Source: Thermodesulfovibrionales bacterium (lineage in GTDB: Bacteria; Nitrospirota; Thermodesulfovibrionia; Thermodesulfovibrionales; SM23-35). From it: 8,595 nucleotides of DNA. Under the pieces are notes generated by a model. The model saw only the letters and a program-made list of their open reading frames with translations, did not search any database and was not told the DNA's origin. Positions 1 through 6,275 of this stretch are shown one piece after another. The translations under genes and the position numbers were made by a program. Positions within the stretch are counted from its first letter, which is position 1; the number at the start of each line of letters is the position of its first letter. Location of the stretch: positions 1-8,595 of the forward strand of contig JALHSV010000546.1 in the NCBI GenBank assembly GCA_022865525.1. The letters are read 5' to 3'.

Positions 1-95
1 CTCCCCATGCTGTTGCTTTTGTGAATGGGAATATGCTGATAGAGAATGCGACGAGGGAAACTATCATGAAGCTTGCCGGAACAGAGCTTCAATAG
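1..95 (+). CDS. 3' end of an unrecognised upstream gene (partial)
   Basis: An open frame enters from the left edge (codons in phase with position 3) and stops at TAG 93-95. The last residues read HAVAFVNGNMLIEN, then ATRETIMKLAGTELQ. The other two forward frames are less convincing: one stops within the first 25 bases and the other is an open but cysteine-rich, implausible translation. The stop lies 8 bases before the deacetylase start, so the two genes are probably co-transcribed. The 30 visible residues show no motif I can assign to a family. Because of the deacetylase next door it could be a polysaccharide or glycolipid enzyme, but that is context only. Confidence 0.6.
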   Translation, partial: PHAVAFVNGNMLIENATRETIMKLAGTELQ

Positions 96-103
96 GACTG
101 CAG

Positions 104-850
104 ATGCTCGTTGAAACAGATCTTGTGCCATACAGCCTCTCCAGGCCGCCCGGTGAGCGGGTGTTAGTGCTGGCTCCTCATCCTGACGACGAAACGTTTG
201 GAATGGGCGGTTCCCTGCGGCTTCTCACAGAATCGGGCAAGAGGGTAAAGGTTTTAGTGCTGACAGCCGGAGAGAAGGCAGATGCAAAAACGAACGACAG
301 ACAGAAATACTCGTCCTCACGGGAGAAAGAAGCCGTGAAGGCTTTCAGGATGCTCGGCGTGACAGAGTATGAGTTCCTGAGGTTCCCTGACAGAGAGCTT
401 CTTTCGCACAGGGATGCTGTTCAGGAAGCCATAAACGCAATTGTTTCTGAATTCGTTCCTGATGTGATATACAGCCCGTCATCCATAGAACTTCATCCTG
501 ACCACAGGATTGCCGGCGGACTTGCATATGAATTGTCCCGCAGGGAGAAAGCGGTGAGATGTGTTTTCTATGAGATAACTTCTCCGGTGAGACCGAACAT
601 TATCGTTGATATCTCAAGAACGTTCAAATGGAAAAAGAAGGCGATGAAATGCTACTCGTCCCAGACGAAGATACTCGATTACTTAGGTCTTATGGAGGCG
701 ATGAGCAGATACAGGACTTTTACGCTTGGGAAGGGCGTCAAATTTGCGGAGGCTTTTTGGGAATTGGGCAATGCTTCTGAAGCACAGGATATCAGGATGT
801 GGCTCAGCTACGAAATGCCACTTGTGGCAAATAATACACAATGTATGTAA
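104..850 (+). CDS. PIG-L/LmbE-family zinc-dependent N-deacetylase
   Basis: A 248-residue cytoplasmic protein of the PIG-L/LmbE family, which removes acetyl groups from N-acetylated sugars (GlcNAc-PI, mycothiol and bacillithiol precursors, antibiotic and polysaccharide sugars). The signature PHPDDETFGMGG is at residues 25-36, directly after a hydrophobic beta strand (VLVLA). The second metal motif HPDHR is at 131-135. By analogy with MshB, H26, D29 and H134 would bind zinc and D28 would be the general base; all are present, so the enzyme looks active. Length is normal for the family. The ATG at 104 has an AGGA about 7 bases upstream and begins 8 bases after the previous stop. The substrate cannot be read from sequence. 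The acyltransferases downstream suggest a surface glycan; a thiol-cofactor role is less likely because no cofactor gene is nearby. Confidence 0.93.
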   Translation: MLVETDLVPYSLSRPPGERVLVLAPHPDDETFGMGGSLRLLTESGKRVKVLVLTAGEKADAKTNDRQKYSSSREKEAVKAFRMLGVTEYEFLRFPDRELLSHRDAVQEAINAIVSEFVPDVIYSPSSIELHPDHRIAGGLAYELSRREKAVRCVFYEITSPVRPNIIVDISRTFKWKKKAMKCYSSQTKILDYLGLMEAMSRYRTFTLGKGVKFAEAFWELGNASEAQDIRMWLSYEMPLVANNTQCM

Positions 851-910
851 AATAGTAGACATCCTATGAAGCTCAATCAACTCCAACTGCACATAAATCA
901 GGACTTCCCG

Positions 911-935
911 TGGGTACCTTGCTGGCCCATTTTTT
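911..935 (+). terminator. Possible weak intrinsic terminator after the deacetylase gene
   Basis: TGGG (911-914) can pair with CCCA (926-929), extended by one T-G wobble (915/925). The loop is nine bases, and six T residues (930-935) follow directly. The stem is short, so termination would be inefficient. The position, between the deacetylase stop and the strong promoter at 999, fits the end of the upstream transcript. Confidence 0.35.
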
Positions 936-998
936 GCTTATTATTGAAGAAAATCATTAACGTAACTCTTTGCCTGTTGAGAAAATAGTTAAAAAAGC

Positions 999-1027
999 TT
1001 GACAAGGATTACATCATTAATTATACT
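999..1027 (+). promoter_or_regulatory. Near-consensus sigma-70 promoter
   Basis: TTGACA at 999-1004, a perfect -35 hexamer, is followed by a 17-base spacer and TATACT at 1022-1027 (5 of 6 matches to TATAAT). Transcription should begin near 1034, leaving a leader of only about 15 bases. That is just enough for the GGAGG ribosome binding site at 1040-1044. The spacing and hexamers predict strong constitutive expression of the two exported-protein genes. An A/T-rich stretch (about 981-998) just upstream could act as an UP element; that is inference. Confidence 0.8.
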
Positions 1028-1048
1028 TTCCGGAAATATGGAGGATGT

Positions 1049-1528
1049 ATGAGTTCGGTTGTGAGATACATAATTATATTGGCAGTCTGCATGCTTCCTC
1101 TGTCGGCATGGGGCGGTGACGGGAATGCGGAGGTTAAGAAAGAAACTCCGGCAACCCCATGGAAGGACGTAAAGCATGCGCCCGGTCCGAAAGTATCCGA
1201 AATACCGGAAGCATATAATGATCTTATGAAAACGTTTGCTGAGTACTACGATGCCCGGAAAACCGGGAACTATAAGAAAGCGTATGATCTGGAGAGCAGC
1301 GACTTCAGGAAGACAATGAGCTTCGATCTTTATAATGAACGGCTCAAGAGTTCTGCGGAAATCATCGCTGTCAGGCCTCTTGAGGTAAAGCCTATCAGTG
1401 AAAAGGAGGTGATGGTCAGAGCAAGCTTCGGGTACAAGCTGGCTGCAATCGATACGGTCAGATTCATCCAGGATCATTGGGTAAAGGAAGACAATGCCTG
1501 GAGGCATATGCCAAAGGAAGAGAATTAG
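1049..1528 (+). CDS. Small exported protein, possibly NTF2-like fold
   Basis: A 159-residue protein with a Sec signal peptide: a short N-terminus with R6, a hydrophobic core at about 7-19, and probable cleavage after A20 or G22. A proline-rich linker (about 33-50) follows, then a compact domain (about 52-157). The start EAYNDLMKTFAEYYDARKTG, then a stretch about moving and changing (NYKKAYDLESSDFRK), is the pattern of NTF2/SnoaL-like domains, where a helical pair precedes a curved sheet. This is a resemblance, not a firm assignment, and no catalytic residues can be named. C14 does not make a good lipobox because V13 precedes it, so a lipoprotein is unlikely. The ATG follows GGAGG (1040-1044) by four bases. 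It is the first gene of a two-gene unit and stops 68 bases before the next start. Confidence 0.85.
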   Translation: MSSVVRYIIILAVCMLPLSAWGGDGNAEVKKETPATPWKDVKHAPGPKVSEIPEAYNDLMKTFAEYYDARKTGNYKKAYDLESSDFRKTMSFDLYNERLKSSAEIIAVRPLEVKPISEKEVMVRASFGYKLAAIDTVRFIQDHWVKEDNAWRHMPKEEN

Positions 1529-1550
1529 AGAATTTTGGGTGTAATTTTAG

Positions 1551-1565
1551 GGGGCCTTTGGCCCC
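1551..1565 (+). other. GC-rich hairpin in the intergenic gap
   Basis: A perfect inverted repeat: GGGGCC (1551-1556), loop TTT, GGCCCC (1560-1565). No T-run follows, so it is not a standard intrinsic terminator. It lies about 20 bases upstream of the AAAGGAGG ribosome binding site of the large exported-protein gene. In the two-gene transcript it could block 3' exonucleases or mark a processing point and so set different levels for the two messages. The structure is seen directly; the role is inferred. Confidence 0.5.
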
Positions 1566-1596
1566 ATGGAAAGAATTTTCAAACAAAGGAGGTCTC

Positions 1597-3228
1597 ATGA
1601 AAAGAGGAATAATGAAAACGGCACTCACTGTTGTTATGGCTGCCGTGGTAGCACTCTGTATTTCCTTGCCTGCATTTGCCATGAGCGGTGAAACGGCGGG
1701 CACATCACTTCTCTTCACGTACTATGACATGAGAAGTACCGCAAACGGAGGGCTCGGTCTTACGGACAACTACTTTACCGTCACGAACACCGCAACCGAC
1801 AAGTGGGTACAGGCCCATGTCAGGATCAGAACAGGCACTGACTCGATCGAACTGCTGGACTTCGATATCCTCATGTCCCCGACAGATGTATTTGCCTTTG
1901 ATCTGTACGATGACGGAGGAGAAACGGTCTTCGCGTCCTGCGACACAAAGACTCTCATTAACTCAGGCTTTACGCCGAATTTCGACAGGAACCTCGATGG
2001 AACGGATGACTGTTATGTGCTCGGCAGCAGCACATTCCCGGCAATGCTCTCGCTTATCCAACTCTGTGATCCGCTTTTAACTGAAGAACAGACTCTTGCC
2101 CAGACCAAGAAAGGGTATGTCGAGGTCATCGGTGAGGGAGTCATCTGGGCCTGCAGCACTAACAAGAACAAATGTGCGTCAGATTGCGCAGTTGACGACG
2201 ATTTTCTTATCCCGGGATCACTGCTTAAGCATTGCACGGTTCCCGCCCTCAGCGCTGTAGATAATTGTGAAAGTGTTTCTGAAATGTATCCTGTCCTTGA
2301 GGGCAGACAGTACTATGCGACGGTCGCAGGTGTAGGTGTTGGTGGAGGCTTGCGGACGGTAACAAGGTTTGCCCAGCTGAATGGCGAAGTTCTCGATCAA
2401 TATGCTCCTCTCATTCAGCACTGCGAAGACTTTGAGACAGAGGCAGCAAGTTCCAGATGTGCAGGCACTGACACGGGTACCCCGTGTTTCGCTTATGTCG
2501 GAGCTACAACGAACAGCGTAGCCGAAGGTGCTGATGACCTGAACCACTGCCTGTATAAATCAAAAATTCTGGTGGCGAACGATGTCTCGAACAAGTTCGG
2601 TGCAGGCGCAACATTCGGCCCGACCCTTGTGGACATTCAGACAGACAATCTGAGGAACGGATCACTCGCGACGACCGCTTCAAAGATCGAATACATCATG
2701 GGTTATATGAACGATGCTCAGGAAGTATACAATGGCGGCGGCTTCGACACCTGGGGTGATAAACAGTGGGCTGATTCCCACTATTTCGCAGTGCCGGCTC
2801 CGGGTATCTATGACATCGCAACAAGCTTCTCGTTCATTTTCCCGTTCCAGCATTTCATCGGTGAAAATAACTTTATCAGTGTTGCGACTATCTATGACAT
2901 GGAAGAGGCCAAGAGGACTATCGACCTTCCGAAATTCATCTCCCCGGGACTCCCGACTCCTTCTGCCCCGGGCGATGAAGCGTCTCTCTTCAAACTCAAT
3001 GCCCCGTTCTCCGAGGGATGGCTCAGGTTTGCGGTCACCGCAACCAACTCCACGACCGGCTGCACCGAGTCAGTTTTAGATATTACATCCTGCGAAGTCA
3101 GCAATGTTGCTACACCTACTACTCCGTATGTTCCTGCATACACAGGAGCAGTTTTCAACTATGGTGCACAGCATATCAGCGCATCCCACTTCCAGTTCAA
3201 CAACGTAGATATTGCTAACAACAATTAA
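1597..3228 (+). CDS. Large cysteine-rich exported protein, family unknown
   Basis: A 543-residue protein with a clear Sec signal peptide: basic MKRGIMK, hydrophobic core about 8-24, and cleavage predicted after PAFA (residue 28). The mature part is rich in Thr, Asn, Asp, Gly and aromatics, as in surface or extracellular beta-rich proteins. It has 14 cysteines (115, 139, 157, 186, 193, 197, 213, 224, 276, 288, 297, 318, 489, 499), an even number that suits disulfide bonds. DRNLDGTDD (130-138) matches the DxNxDGxxD calcium loop of dockerin/EF-hand type. There is no CxxCH haem motif, LPXTG, PEP-CTERM tail or C-terminal membrane helix, so it is probably free or held non-covalently. The start at 1597 follows AAAGGAGG (1585-1592) and gives a proper signal peptide; the frame stays open back to 1477, but an earlier start would spoil the signal and overlap the previous gene. 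ATG 1612 is a weaker alternative. I do not recognise the family. Confidence 0.9.
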   Translation: MKRGIMKTALTVVMAAVVALCISLPAFAMSGETAGTSLLFTYYDMRSTANGGLGLTDNYFTVTNTATDKWVQAHVRIRTGTDSIELLDFDILMSPTDVFAFDLYDDGGETVFASCDTKTLINSGFTPNFDRNLDGTDDCYVLGSSTFPAMLSLIQLCDPLLTEEQTLAQTKKGYVEVIGEGVIWACSTNKNKCASDCAVDDDFLIPGSLLKHCTVPALSAVDNCESVSEMYPVLEGRQYYATVAGVGVGGGLRTVTRFAQLNGEVLDQYAPLIQHCEDFETEAASSRCAGTDTGTPCFAYVGATTNSVAEGADDLNHCLYKSKILVANDVSNKFGAGATFGPTLVDIQTDNLRNGSLATTASKIEYIMGYMNDAQEVYNGGGFDTWGDKQWADSHYFAVPAPGIYDIATSFSFIFPFQHFIGENNFISVATIYDMEEAKRTIDLPKFISPGLPTPSAPGDEASLFKLNAPFSEGWLRFAVTATNSTTGCTESVLDITSCEVSNVATPTTPYVPAYTGAVFNYGAQHISASHFQFNNVDIANNN

Positions 3229-3243
3229 TTCTCTTCCTCTATG

Positions 3244-3280
3244 AAAAGGTGGGAGGGTACCCCCTCCCACCTTTTTTTTT
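3244..3280 (+). terminator. Strong intrinsic terminator
   Basis: A 14-bp perfect stem: AAAAGGTGGGAGGG (3244-3257) pairs with CCCTCCCACCTTTT (3262-3275) across the loop TACC. The T-run continues to 3280, nine T residues in all. It begins 15 bases after the stop of the large exported-protein gene and closes the unit opened by the promoter at 999. Only four A residues precede the stem, so termination in the opposite direction would be weaker. Confidence 0.95.
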
Positions 3281-3328
3281 ATGCTCAATGCCCCGCAGCA
3301 GGTTTTTATCGATCATGTCCCTGTCCTC

Positions 3329-3366
3329 TGATATACTCGATGAGAACGTTTCGCCCTCAATATAAT
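3329..3366 (+). promoter_or_regulatory. Candidate promoter elements for the acyltransferase operon
   Basis: Two -10-like elements lie between the terminator and the acyltransferase start. TGATATACT (3329-3337) is an extended -10 (TGn before TATACT). TATAAT (3361-3366) is a perfect -10 hexamer. Neither has a good -35 at 16-18 bases. A new promoter is needed here because the terminator at 3244-3280 should stop read-through. Which element is used, if either, cannot be decided by eye. Confidence 0.35.
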
Positions 3367-3420
3367 TTTCGGTATCATATGGTAATCTTGTAACATCCCT
3401 TTGGAAAGGTAGAAAGACGA

Positions 3421-3450
3421 ATGAAGAGCAAGCCATGCGGTCTCCTGTAG
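3421..3450 (+). CDS. Possible nine-codon leader ORF overlapping the acyltransferase start
   Basis: An ATG at 3421 opens MKSKPCGLL and stops at TAG 3448-3450, overlapping the first five codons of the acyltransferase gene in another frame. GGAAAGG (3403-3409) lies 11 bases upstream, as good a ribosome binding site as the acyltransferase itself has. Translating it could bring ribosomes to the weak acyltransferase start. A chance ORF of this length is common, so this is only a candidate. Confidence 0.15.
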   Translation: MKSKPCGLL

Positions 3451-4511
3451 CTCAGGGCAGGACATCGGGGCGTATCACCGAGATAGACACATTCAGGGCA
3501 TGGGCAGTGCTCTCGGTGCTTCTCTTCCATTATGCGAAAGAGTTCTATCCGGGACAGGAATCCTTATTTCTGTTCGGCTGGAGCGGGGTCGATCTCTTCT
3601 TTGTCATCAGCGGGTTTGTCATGTATCTCCAGGTAACAAGGAAGTATGTGACCGAAGAAAGAATCTTTTACAGAAAGTATTTCAGGAACCGCTTCCTCCG
3701 GATAGCCCCTGCCTTCTACGTGTCGCTGCTTGCGGAGGTGATCTTTCTGCACAGAGATAAGCTTTTTTCGAAGGAATTCTTCATGCACCTGAGTTTTACC
3801 CATATATTCAGCTACGATGTGGCCTTCAGCATCCAGCCGATTTACTGGACCCTGGCTGTTGAGGTCCAGTTTTATCTGTTCCTTATCCTCACAGCACGGC
3901 TTATTACCGGGAAGAAAGCCGGTGCATCTCTATGGGTGCTCATGGTCCTCTCCCTGGTTTACCGGTTTGTCGTAGCAGACATCCATGGCTACTCACATAC
4001 AGGAGTGCTTCTCATTAACCAGCTTCCCGGAAGAATGCCCCAGTTCATTGCCGGCATGTTCCTGGCACTGATCTATATGAGAGAGGACCTTCGGCAGCTC
4101 ATAAGGAAAAGACATTTCTTCATTCTGCTGTCCGGCATAATCATCTATGGTGCATGCGGTTTTCACTGGCTGAGAGGAGGAGATGGCATCTTTGAGAACA
4201 TGCTTACAGAAACGCTCTTCCATCCGCTTCTCGGGGTTTCCTTTGCGATGATCATGACAGTCCTTTTACATGAAGAGGGCCCTCTCAGGAGTGCACTGAG
4301 ATTCAAGCCGCTGGTATTTACAGGACTCATATCGTACAGTATCTACCTCTGGCATTTTTTTCTCCTCGAAGTCGTCAATGTTACCGGTATCAGAAAAACG
4401 GACATCCCATCGTTTATCATAATGGTGTTGGGCATAATTACTGTATTCGGTATTTCAACGGTCTCTTACTATTGCATAGAGAAACAGTTCCTGAAACTCA
4501 AGAAAATATGA
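3435..4511 (+). CDS. Membrane acyltransferase, family 3 (O-acyltransferase)
   Basis: A 358-residue polytopic inner-membrane protein of the acyltransferase-3 family (OafA/NodX-like), which transfers acetyl or other acyl groups to hydroxyls of exopolysaccharide, O-antigen or peptidoglycan sugars. Typical landmarks are in order: EIDTFRAWAVLSVLLFH (16-32) with the family's conserved R21 and H32; GVDLFFVISGFVM (51-63); RNRFLRIAP (84-92); YWTLAVEVQFYLF (137-149) with E143; SYSIYLWHFFLLEVV (300-314); and a final YYCIEKQF (345-352). About nine or ten membrane helices are visible. Length is normal for the membrane-only form, with no SGNH domain attached. ATG 3435 is the first possible start: the frame has no other ATG, GTG or TTG back to the stop at 3363. 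Its ribosome binding site (GAAGAG) is weak. It overlaps the next gene by four bases. Confidence 0.93.
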   Translation: MRSPVAQGRTSGRITEIDTFRAWAVLSVLLFHYAKEFYPGQESLFLFGWSGVDLFFVISGFVMYLQVTRKYVTEERIFYRKYFRNRFLRIAPAFYVSLLAEVIFLHRDKLFSKEFFMHLSFTHIFSYDVAFSIQPIYWTLAVEVQFYLFLILTARLITGKKAGASLWVLMVLSLVYRFVVADIHGYSHTGVLLINQLPGRMPQFIAGMFLALIYMREDLRQLIRKRHFFILLSGIIIYGACGFHWLRGGDGIFENMLTETLFHPLLGVSFAMIMTVLLHEEGPLRSALRFKPLVFTGLISYSIYLWHFFLLEVVNVTGIRKTDIPSFIIMVLGIITVFGISTVSYYCIEKQFLKLKKI

Positions 4512-5461
4512 TAATAATCAGACCGTACAAAGAAGGGGACGAGGAAGGAATCAGGGCGCTGTTTAACGTGTGTTTCGGGAAAGAACTTTTGCCGGCGGAA
4601 TGGCGCTGGAAATATCAGCAGTCCTGTCTCGGGAGTTCGTCTTTTATTGCTGAAGCAGATGGGGAGATCGTTGCCCATTACGGCGGGTTCCGGTTGAACT
4701 TCTGTACGAAAGGTACTGTGTTGAACGCCTATCAGGGATGCGATGTCATGACGCACCCTCAGTACCGTGCCAGGATTTTTGCGAAAAAAGGGATCATCGT
4801 GAAAACAGCAGAGGCATTTTATGAAGCAAACCCCATGGAATTCATCTACGGTTTTCCATCGGAGCGGCATGGGAGACTCAAGGCCCTTCAGCTCGGATTT
4901 GAGAAACACCACTATATCAACATCATGAAAAAGGAGGCCAGCAGTTTCAGGTTCCGTAAAAATCTGTTTTTGAGGATGGAAGAGGGGTGGGACAGGATAC
5001 GCGCCGGTGAAATCGATGCGATATGGGCCAAAACAAGGGTTTCCTATCCCCTTTCAATAGAAAAAACAAGCGGCTATATATTCTGGCGGTACAGGGACAG
5101 GCCAGGGAGGAACTATGATGTAATAGCTCTGCGGGGGTTTCTCAGAAGGGATCTGAAGGCGTATATGATGGTGAGAACCGAGGGCAACGTATTTCGGGTG
5201 CTTGATTTTTTTGTCCTGCCCTCTCTTGATTTCCGGAAGTTTCTCTCTGTTCTCGAAAATCTGGCTATCAGGAAAGGATCGCGGTATATAACATTCTGGG
5301 TGAATCCTGGAGAAAAGTGTTTTGTGGGACTGAAATCGAACGGTTACAAAGATGACAGGGATATCCCTTACATCGTGAAAGTATTTGAGCATTCGAGGAT
5401 CTCACCGCAGTTTTTTCTCAGCAACTACTGCTACCGGCATGGAGACTATGATGATGCCTGA
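4508..5461 (+). CDS. GNAT-family N-acetyltransferase, Eis-like
   Basis: A 317-residue cytoplasmic protein. The N-terminal half (about 1-135) is a GNAT domain of the Acetyltransf_9/Eis-like type: MIIIRPYKEGDEEGIRALF, the aromatic AEWRWKYQQ (30-38), FIAEADGEIVAHYGGF (46-61), and GCDVMTHPQYRAR (77-89) where acetyl-CoA normally binds, then YGFPSERH (114-121). The second half (about 150-317) looks like a second GNAT- or FemX-like domain and is not clearly assigned. The usual CoA loop RGxG is replaced by RARIF, so catalysis is in doubt. The frame opens earlier at 4472, but the start at 4508 is preferred: it gives a standard GNAT N-terminus and an ATGA overlap with the acyltransferase stop, hence translational coupling. 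The likely role is N-acylation of an amino sugar or surface-glycan precursor, from context only. Confidence 0.85.
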   Translation: MIIIRPYKEGDEEGIRALFNVCFGKELLPAEWRWKYQQSCLGSSSFIAEADGEIVAHYGGFRLNFCTKGTVLNAYQGCDVMTHPQYRARIFAKKGIIVKTAEAFYEANPMEFIYGFPSERHGRLKALQLGFEKHHYINIMKKEASSFRFRKNLFLRMEEGWDRIRAGEIDAIWAKTRVSYPLSIEKTSGYIFWRYRDRPGRNYDVIALRGFLRRDLKAYMMVRTEGNVFRVLDFFVLPSLDFRKFLSVLENLAIRKGSRYITFWVNPGEKCFVGLKSNGYKDDRDIPYIVKVFEHSRISPQFFLSNYCYRHGDYDDA

Positions 5462-5477
5462 TTTAAATGGGTTAACG

Positions 5478-6275
5478 CTAACGGTTGGGAAAGAGGAGCC
5501 CGCCGCCTGTTCCGCTTGGCCTATACTGGTTAGAGGGGGCGGATTTTTTGATGTCAGGAAGCACTGTCTGTACTGGTGTGACAGGTTGAGATGGCTGTTG
5601 AGGTGTTGTTGCCTGAGGCTGAGAAACACGCGGCTCTGCTGGCGCCGGAGCCTGACTCAGTGAAGCCGCCCTGCGTGACTCTCTCTGTTTCTGTGCAGGG
5701 GTTGAGGCCGGAGCTGCTTTTGGTTGGGCAGCAGCTGTAGTTGCTGCAGCTGCACCCTCTCTTGCCTTTGCCTTTTGAGGGTCATTCATTGCAACGATCA
5801 GCTTCTCTTCTCCCCGTACCATCGTGATCTTGTCCGTTTCGATCTCTTTAAGCACAAAGCCGCTCATGGAATCGCCTTTTTTCAGGGCGACCTGTCTTTT
5901 GCCCCGACCTGGCGTGTTCCGTGGAGCCTTGAGATCCTCTAAATAAGCGAGGCTGAGATCATCTGCGATCATCGTACCATAAAGGACAAATTCAGGCTTT
6001 GGCAGAGGTTGCTCAACTGTTTTCTCGGGTGGTATCCTTCTTTCCGGATGAAAGAGATTCTCGTCAACGACAGCAGTGTATTGCGTCAGGGAAGGTATTT
6101 CGAGTTCCCCGGTTTTCTCACCTGCTATTTCATCAATATTTTTTGCCGCAGGGAGTGCATATTTGACCTTCATCTCAAGGGTCGGGAAAATACTGTAAGC
6201 GGCAAATGCAATAACCGCTGATATCAATATGATGTTGAGGATATTGATGTTCTGGAGAAATTTTTTGAGTCTCAT
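5478..6275 (-). CDS. gspC: Type II secretion system protein C (GspC), PDZ-less with Ala/Pro/Gln tail
   Basis: A 265-residue bitopic inner-membrane protein. GspC links the inner-membrane platform to the outer-membrane secretin GspD. It has a short cytoplasmic N-terminus (MRLKKF), one membrane helix (about 12-30), the YTAVVDENLFHPERR motif (66-80) typical just before the homology region, and a homology region at about 95-163 (FVLYGTMIADDLSLAYLED, then a basic stretch and VALKKGDSM, ending KLIVAM). The C-terminal 95 residues are low complexity, rich in Ala, Pro, Gln and Ser, and end in GGGLLFPNR; no PDZ domain is seen. CAGGAAG (6280-6286, minus strand) sits four bases before the ATG. It follows gspM after 28 bases and is the last gene of the operon, 16 bases from the convergent acetyltransferase. 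The assignment rests on motif and context. Confidence 0.85.
   Translation of the reverse strand: MRLKKFLQNINILNIILISAVIAFAAYSIFPTLEMKVKYALPAAKNIDEIAGEKTGELEIPSLTQYTAVVDENLFHPERRIPPEKTVEQPLPKPEFVLYGTMIADDLSLAYLEDLKAPRNTPGRGKRQVALKKGDSMSGFVLKEIETDKITMVRGEEKLIVAMNDPQKAKAREGAAAATTAAAQPKAAPASTPAQKQRESRRAASLSQAPAPAEPRVSQPQATTPQQPSQPVTPVQTVLPDIKKSAPSNQYRPSGTGGGLLFPNR
5511..5549 (+). terminator. Possible intrinsic terminator for the plus-strand operon, inside the gspC 3' end
   Basis: On the plus strand TCCGCTT (5511-5517) pairs with GGGCGGA (5537-5543) using two T-G wobbles. After a GG bulge, CCT (5520-5522) pairs with AGG (5534-5536). An 11-base loop closes it and six T residues (5544-5549) follow. 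It lies 50 bases after the acetyltransferase stop, where the plus-strand transcript must end to avoid running through the opposing secretion operon. It is antisense to codons near the C-terminus of gspC. Confidence 0.42.

Noticed and set aside
989..1507. 172-residue open frame on the minus strand
   Set aside because: It is antisense to the small exported-protein gene, which has a promoter, ribosome binding site and signal peptide. The translation has no recognisable domain.
1477..1596. Earlier start for the large exported protein
   Set aside because: It would overlap the preceding gene by about 50 bases, lacks a proper ribosome binding site and would bury the signal peptide 40 residues inside the protein.
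2150..2200. CASDC in the large exported protein as a haem or metal motif
   Set aside because: C-type haem sites need CxxCH; here the spacing is CxxxC with no following histidine, so disulfides are a simpler explanation.
3180..3228. C-terminal sorting signal (PEP-CTERM or LPXTG) on the large exported protein
   Set aside because: The tail ends FNNVDIANNN with no PEP or LPXTG motif, no hydrophobic helix and no terminal basic cluster.
3239..3436. 65-residue minus-strand open frame in the intergenic gap
   Set aside because: It reads through the terminator stem (Lys/Gly-rich end), has no good ribosome binding site and no recognisable domain.
4472..4507. Earlier start for the GNAT gene
   Set aside because: It adds 12 residues inside the acyltransferase gene with no family match; the ATG at 4508 gives a standard GNAT beginning and an ATGA overlap.
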